From NCBI GenBank assembly GCA_950295325.1, contig OX485804.1, forward strand, positions 67,122,033 to 67,186,032: a DNA stretch of 64,000 bases, in the 5' to 3' direction. The position numbers and the translations under genes were made by a program. Below are positions 61,147-64,000 of the stretch, piece after piece. The DNA comes from Polytrichum commune. Lineage: Eukaryota; Streptophyta; Polytrichopsida; Polytrichales; Polytrichaceae. Each line of letters starts with the position of its first letter. Position 1 is the first letter of the stretch. A model generated the notes under the pieces. It was not told where the DNA came from, ran no database searches, and saw only the letters and a list, made by a program, of their open reading frames with translations.

Positions 61147-61925
61147 TGTTAGAACTATATACATAGTATAGTACACTAGTTAAAGATTATACGTAGACTG
61201 TCACAACCTTCTGTTGCAATAGTTGTGACCTTTTCATGATACAGTTGTAACCTTTCAATGTAACTCTTGAATGAGTAAGCAAGGTGTGTTTATGAATACA
61301 CTTTACTTCACTTCAAAACATTGAGCATTGTCTTGTCTTTATGCTTCTTCTATTATTCTAACATGGTATCATAGCGACGTAAGTAGAATTTCAATCATGT
61401 GCTTCATTGAACTCTTTGCTGAAGTTTTTGATCCAGAGATAGAGGGTACAATGAATGAGCAGATTCTTGAGAATGTTGATATGCAATTAGAAGTCGAAGA
61501 TGAAATGGAATTGCCTCCACAACTTACACAAGTTGCATATGGCATTCATAACCTACAGAATGAGAATTTAAGAGAGAGAATAGAGGAATTCTTCAATGAA
61601 GAGAATCTTCAATCATGAAGCTTTCCTACTGATAATAACAAGCTTCAATAATGGCACAAAAGATAGATACAAGTCACGTTTCTAAGTTCGACGGAACTTA
61701 CTTTAACATTTGGAAACACAGACTTACATTAATTTTCAAGGCAGAAAAATTATGGTCATTGGTTGACGGAACATAAGTAAAACCAGTAGCACCTATAGCA
61801 GCACAGATAAGTGTTGGAACTCCTCCTTTACCTGCTGCAGGAGCAGGAAGCATTAGTGCGTGGGAGGATAGAGGTACAATGGCTTTAACAATCATTAACA
61901 ATTGCCTTGATAATAGTGTAGTCTC
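61147..61925 (+). mobile_element. Copia-type LTR retrotransposon, 5' part (fossil)
   Basis: A 5' LTR of about 217 bp (61147-61363) begins TGTTAGAA and ends TTCTAACA. It is followed at once by TGGTATCATAGC, a primer-binding site of the initiator-Met tRNA type used by plant Copia elements. From about 61650 the start of gag is recognisable by KFDGTYFNIWKHRL and LWSLVDGT. Similarity ends near 61925, where other sequence begins, so the element is incomplete in this window. It is broken, with more than one disruption. Confidence 0.8.
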
Positions 61926-64000
61926 ATGTAGTTAGTTTTTGCTCTTACTTAAATAACCCAAAACACCAGGGTACAGACTCTCAAGGAAGGCTTAACTAGT
62001 GTCTATTACAGGTATTTGTCACTTCATAGTTCATTAATTAGACCAAAAGGTTGCTATCTTCACTCTAAAACATGACTGGTATGTCTTTCACTCTCTTGAT
62101 TTCCTCTCACTGTGTCTCATTCAGTAGGGTATGTGTGTCAGTCTCAATAGTAACCATCTCGCCATGAGATTTGAGTAGAACAATAGTCTTTCGAGAACAA
62201 TAGTCTTTGAGTAACACAATTGTCTTTGGTAACCATTGGCCAATGCATCTTCAATTCAAGGCAATTCCTTTATTACTTGGTCAATGTTAATTCCAATACA
62301 AAACAATTGTTTATTCCTTATCTCCAGATTTAATCATTACTCACAACTTATGCTATTAACCATTATCCGTCAAGCTATAGTCTTGGTCGCCCTGCACAAC
62401 CTACAACAACAACAACCAGGGTAACACACAAGACAATAGTTGAAAGGATTAAATCACATTCCATACTCAAAGATCTCTCCTCTTGACTAGTTATCGATTA
62501 TAAATTTGATTAACTTATGCCTAAATCTTCTTGATAACCCAAAGTTTAACCTATCCGACTTAATCTTGACAACCCTCACAACTTTCTCTAATCAACCGAT
62601 CAGAAATGATTTCTCATCACCTCGGTTGATTGAGTTTCTCTCTTACTCACAATCTCCATTATTTTCAATTACAACACTAACAGCCTAAAGGTAGGATTTC
62701 ACTATAATCTCTTTATGGCTGAACTATAATCATTCAACTTACTCTCGGTCCTCACAGGTTAACAATAGTCGTTTCTTCCTGCAGACGACCCTTAGCCTTT
62801 CGGCTTCTTACAGCCTATGACAGAACTTAACAATAGCCCCTAGCTAGTTGCTCAAAGCTCAGACTACACTTGGCTAACACTTGGCTTTCCCCCTCCCTCT
62901 CTTAGGGTCTTAGAGGGTCACTCAATAAGGTTCCCTGTTTCCTCAAACCATCATTCGGCTTTCCCTTTTCATCGCTCCCGTTCACTCCTCTCCCGGCGCT
63001 CACCAGACAATAGTTTAACTATGATCATAGCATTTGTACGCTTATAGTTACACTCATCTTTGCACTCGCCGGTCTATGACAACTTTGCATCCCTCTCTGG
63101 ATTCCATTCTCTCTGCTCTTAATCCCGCTACGTGCTTGCTGTTACTTTTATCACTTTTCTACTCATTTTCTCTCTCCTTCACAGGTAGATCATTTATCTC
63201 TCAATCTCTCGATTTTGATTCGCATCTACACTCATTACACAGACTTTATCATTGCTTACTCATCCTGCCCATTCACATTCTTTATCTTTCTCTCTCAATT
63301 CCAGAATCTTTCCTCTTCTCTCTTATTCTCAATTAATCGCTATCGCGCTCACAAAGTATAGTTATCAAATCCCACATTCATACATCCAACTCTCTGCTCA
63401 TATCCATCAATCGTACACAATCTCACTCACAGGTTCTCATTCACTTACAACTTTAGTTTCAATCACGAATTGCACCATGTACTTTACTCAGTCAATCACA
63501 GACCATAGTTCGTAGTGCACAACATCCTTCAAAACTAGAAAATAGTTTGACTCAATTCGGTCACTCAATAGCTCAAAATCCAATTAAAAAATATCTTCAG
63601 TAGCAACCAGTGTCCTACAATCACTGCGGCGATCATTAGGGTTACTTAGAAGATAGTTTAACAAGATTCCTCTCACAAACTCTGTGATGAGGGAGACAAG
63701 CCTATCATTTTACTCTGCGCTAAAAAATTCAGTGAATGTCTGCTCTGTCCTTCTGCGCCTCCCCTCTTACAGGGCGAGGGAGACGACAGTTTTCCTAACT
63801 ACCTGCTAGGGCCTCCTAAGGCCGTGACTATAGTTGTAACTTCCTACTTAGCCTATAGTTCAACTATATTCATAGGTTTGGATGAACTTCATCCAACTTC
63901 CACTTCTTAAGCCTATAGTTGAACTAATCAGCCAAAAAATTTGGCTTACATCTCCCATGTCCAATCATGCAAGACAACAACATTAGCATGGACAAAATTA
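61926..64000. other. Unclassified repeat-like sequence after the Copia fragment
   Basis: A pyrimidine-rich stretch without credible coding frames, rich in variants of ACAATAGT and CTATAGTT. It starts abruptly inside the gag region of the Copia element, so it is probably a second element inserted there, running beyond the window end. I cannot name its family. Confidence 0.4.

Overview
The window looks like nuclear DNA from a land plant. Four plant-type host genes are recognisable end to end: a quinone/alkenal oxidoreductase of the chloroplast-envelope QOR homologue family (+), the mitochondrial Rieske iron-sulfur protein of complex III (-), a PANK2-type pantothenate kinase fused to a DUF89 domain (+), and a tandem-pore K+ channel of the TPK family (-). 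A fifth, single-exon gene (+) encodes a peroxisomal enoyl-CoA isomerase/hydratase. Long AT-rich spacers, GT-AG introns and heavy transposon load fit a large plant genome. A piggyBac element hints at a non-seed plant, but I cannot fix the clade.

Layout: 1-2.9 kb is an AT-rich repeat flank. 2.86-17.77 kb is one giant piggyBac-type element. It is flanked by TTAA on both sides and has 17-bp terminal inverted repeats with one mismatch. It carries a transposase with an uninterrupted 928-codon last exon and all catalytic aspartates, probable upstream exons, nested insertions and, near its right end, an intron-bearing fragment of the host DNA-repair gene RAD50. 17.8-22 kb is decayed repeat DNA. 22-26.5 kb is the oxidoreductase gene. 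At 27.69-28.85 kb a foldback transposon with arms of about 500 bp and an 11-bp target duplication separates it from the convergent Rieske gene (29.7-32.0 kb). 37.4-44.3 kb holds PANK2 and its repeat-rich upstream region, followed by a pogo/Tigger relic (44.9-47.2 kb) and several MITEs. The isomerase gene is at 52.2-53.0 kb and the K+ channel at 54.6-57.5 kb. The last 3 kb begins with the 5' part of a broken Copia retrotransposon.

The most notable signals are (1) the 14.9-kb piggyBac with captured RAD50 exons, and (2) a recurring pattern in which the 5' flank of three unrelated host genes (PANK2, Rieske, TPK) has been duplicated in tandem; for PANK2 and TPK the duplicated unit includes the start codon. 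Several mobile elements landed inside these arrays and can be dated relative to them because the empty site is still readable in a neighbouring copy.

The host genes are housekeeping genes (respiration, CoA synthesis, lipid/peroxisome metabolism, ion transport) with no shared pathway; they do not form a cluster.
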